Source: Pseudomonadota bacterium (GTDB lineage: Bacteria; Myxococcota_A; Polyangia; Polyangiales; Polyangiaceae). Taken from it: DNA of 7,352 nt. Location of the stretch: assembly GCA_023460875.1 (NCBI GenBank), contig JAEWOQ010000312.1, positions 1 through 7,352 on the forward strand, written 5' to 3'. Position numbers and translations under genes: made by a program. Below are positions 6,839 through 7,352 of the stretch, one piece after another. Each line of letters begins with the position of its first letter. Position 1 is the first letter of the stretch. The notes beneath the pieces were generated by a model. That model was given only the letters and a program-made list of their open reading frames with translations, ran no database searches and was not told the origin of the DNA.

Positions 6839-6859
6839 AAAAAGCGAGCCTGGCGCTCG
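6839..6859 (-). terminator. Probable intrinsic terminator of the transporter gene
   Basis: On the reverse strand CGAGC (6859-6855) and GCTCG (6849-6845) form a 5-bp GC-rich stem with a 5-nt loop, followed by C and five T (6843-6839). It lies about 130 nt after the stop of the transporter fragment and before the DUF4139 operon. The stem is short, so it may be weak or leaky. Confidence 0.5.
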
Positions 6860-6941
6860 TGGCACATTACACCGCCTCCCTCCGCCTCGATACCTCGAGA
6901 AGCTTCCTCGCCCCCGCTCCCCGCTCCGCGCTCCCCTGAGA

Positions 6942-6959
6942 GCGCTGAGGGCGCTGAGG
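6942..6959. repeat. Two tandem copies of a 9-bp motif (GCGCTGAGG)
   Basis: Two perfect adjacent 9-bp copies lie in a non-coding, G-rich low-complexity stretch. The first overlaps the right arm of the 6928-6945 hairpin. It is most likely slippage-derived, and no function is evident. Confidence 0.7.
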
Positions 6960-6990
6960 GCGGCGGGGCCGTCGAGGGCGGCGGGGGCGT

Positions 6991-7352
6991 TCAGGCGAGC
7001 GGTGCACCCGGCGGCGGCTCGGGCGGGGGCTCCTCCTGTGGCGTTCGGCCTCCTGCCCCCAGGAAGGGGGTGAGCAACGCCGAGCGCACGGCCTCCTCGT
7101 CCGGCGCGTGGGCAAGCACGGTGACGTGGTCCCACCCCTGCAGGTGCGTATTCCCCTTCGGCACGACCACCTCGTTACCGCGCGTGATGAGGACGATCAC
7201 GGCGCCCTCGGGGAGCGCCAGGCTCCGGATTCGAGGTCCCAGGGCGCCGCTCGGCCCTGGCAGGTCGATCACGATGAGATCGTAGTCCGTGGGGCGCATC
7301 GTGATGAGCTCGAGGTTGATGAGAGGCCGCGGTCGCGATGGCTCCGCCAAGC
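6991..7352 (-). CDS. C-terminal part of an ion transporter with RCK_C (TrkA-C) domain; 5' end outside window
   Basis: The frame is open to the right edge, and the first start-like codon (TTG at 7350) is probably internal, so this is the 3' end of a longer gene. About 120 residues are visible. The segment from about residue 19 to 95 reads DYDLIVIDLPG, then GALGPRIRSLALPEGAVIVLITRGNE, VVVPKGNTHLQGWDHVTVLA and DEEAVRSAL. This matches the pattern of an RCK_C domain (L-LPEGA-V--I-RG-----P-G-T-L---D-V-V), a regulatory ligand-binding module. In monovalent cation:proton antiporters of the CPA1/NhaP2 type it follows the membrane domain, which makes that the favoured reading. Other RCK_C-bearing proteins (TrkA subunits, DASS-type or AspT-type carriers) remain possible because no membrane segment is inside the window. 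The end is a Pro/Glu-rich tail (QEEPPPEPPPGAPLA). Confidence 0.65.
   Translation of the reverse strand, partial: LAEPSRPRPLINLELITMRPTDYDLIVIDLPGPSGALGPRIRSLALPEGAVIVLITRGNEVVVPKGNTHLQGWDHVTVLAHAPDEEAVRSALLTPFLGAGGRTPQEEPPPEPPPGAPLA

Larger units (their letters stand above)
6794..6990. other. Intergenic region between transporter and DUF4139 operon
   Basis: This 197-nt gap should hold the end of the transporter transcript and the promoter of the DUF4139 pair. The part nearest the DUF4139 start (about 6826-6844) is an A/T-rich island in otherwise very GC-rich DNA and includes the palindrome TTGTACAA (6833-6840). A terminator-like hairpin lies at 6839-6859. The distal part (about 6905-6990) is strand-biased low-complexity sequence with a GC hairpin (6928-6933 with 6940-6945) and a doubled 9-mer GCGCTGAGG (6942-6959). 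No convincing sigma-70 promoter was identified. Confidence 0.6.

Noticed and set aside
6860..6875. Sigma-54-like TGGCAC element
   Set aside because: The -12 GC element (TTGC) is missing at the required spacing, and the orientation points into the transporter 3' region.
6928..6945. GC hairpin (GCGCTC / GAGCGC) after the transporter gene as a terminator
   Set aside because: The 6-bp stem is real, but no T-run follows on either strand. The hairpin at 6839-6859 fits better.
6621..7073. Forward open frame of about 150 codons across the intergenic region
   Set aside because: It is composed of Arg/Ala/Pro-rich low-complexity residues, overlaps the start of the DUF4139 gene antisense, and has no ribosome site or domain.
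5195..7285. Very long open frame (about 700 codons) on the forward strand, antisense to the first DUF4139 gene and beyond
   Set aside because: GC-rich codon bias on the reverse strand leaves the antisense frame open. Its translation mirrors the conserved DUF4139 motifs (the same type of antisense peptide appears opposite both paralogues), and it runs across three unrelated features without any domain of its own.

Overview
The window is very GC-rich DNA with the GC-rich codon endings, compact gene spacing and protein families typical of a large-genome myxobacterium of the Polyangiales/Sorangium kind. Indicators are a Cys-rich surface lipoprotein with a CTxDxC repeat, a PknB-like Ser/Thr kinase with a membrane anchor, and a TPR-PEGA protein beside it. 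This taxonomic reading is inference from gene content, not from a marker gene.

The left half (1-3855) is a forward-strand run of three genes. First is the 3' part of a Cys-rich secreted protein or lipoprotein with a C-terminal beta-sandwich-like domain. Then, 30 nt on, comes a 580-residue transmembrane Ser/Thr protein kinase whose outer tail is a 12-unit pentapeptide repeat. After 16 nt follows a 341-residue exported protein with a TPR-like region, a PEGA domain and two hydrophobic helices. The spacing suggests one transcript. The layout suggests an envelope signalling module: the kinase catalyses phosphorylation in the cytoplasm, and the other two products lie in the envelope.

The right half (3883-7352) is on the reverse strand and converges on the first group with a 27-nt gap. 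It holds two tandem paralogues of the DUF4139 family separated by one nucleotide, stop to start. The upstream copy has a lipoprotein signal and the downstream copy a Sec signal with an AxA site. Both end in Cys and share a second Cys, so a disulfide is likely. Upstream of them, after a 197-nt intergenic region with a probable reverse-strand terminator, is the C-terminal end of an ion transporter with an RCK_C (TrkA-C) domain, cut by the right edge.

The least ordinary features are the two in-frame 15-nt-period repeats in adjacent genes (one inside a folded domain of the lipoprotein, one forming the kinase tail), and the tandem DUF4139 pair with different predicted localisations. No RNA gene, CRISPR array, insertion sequence or phage gene was seen.
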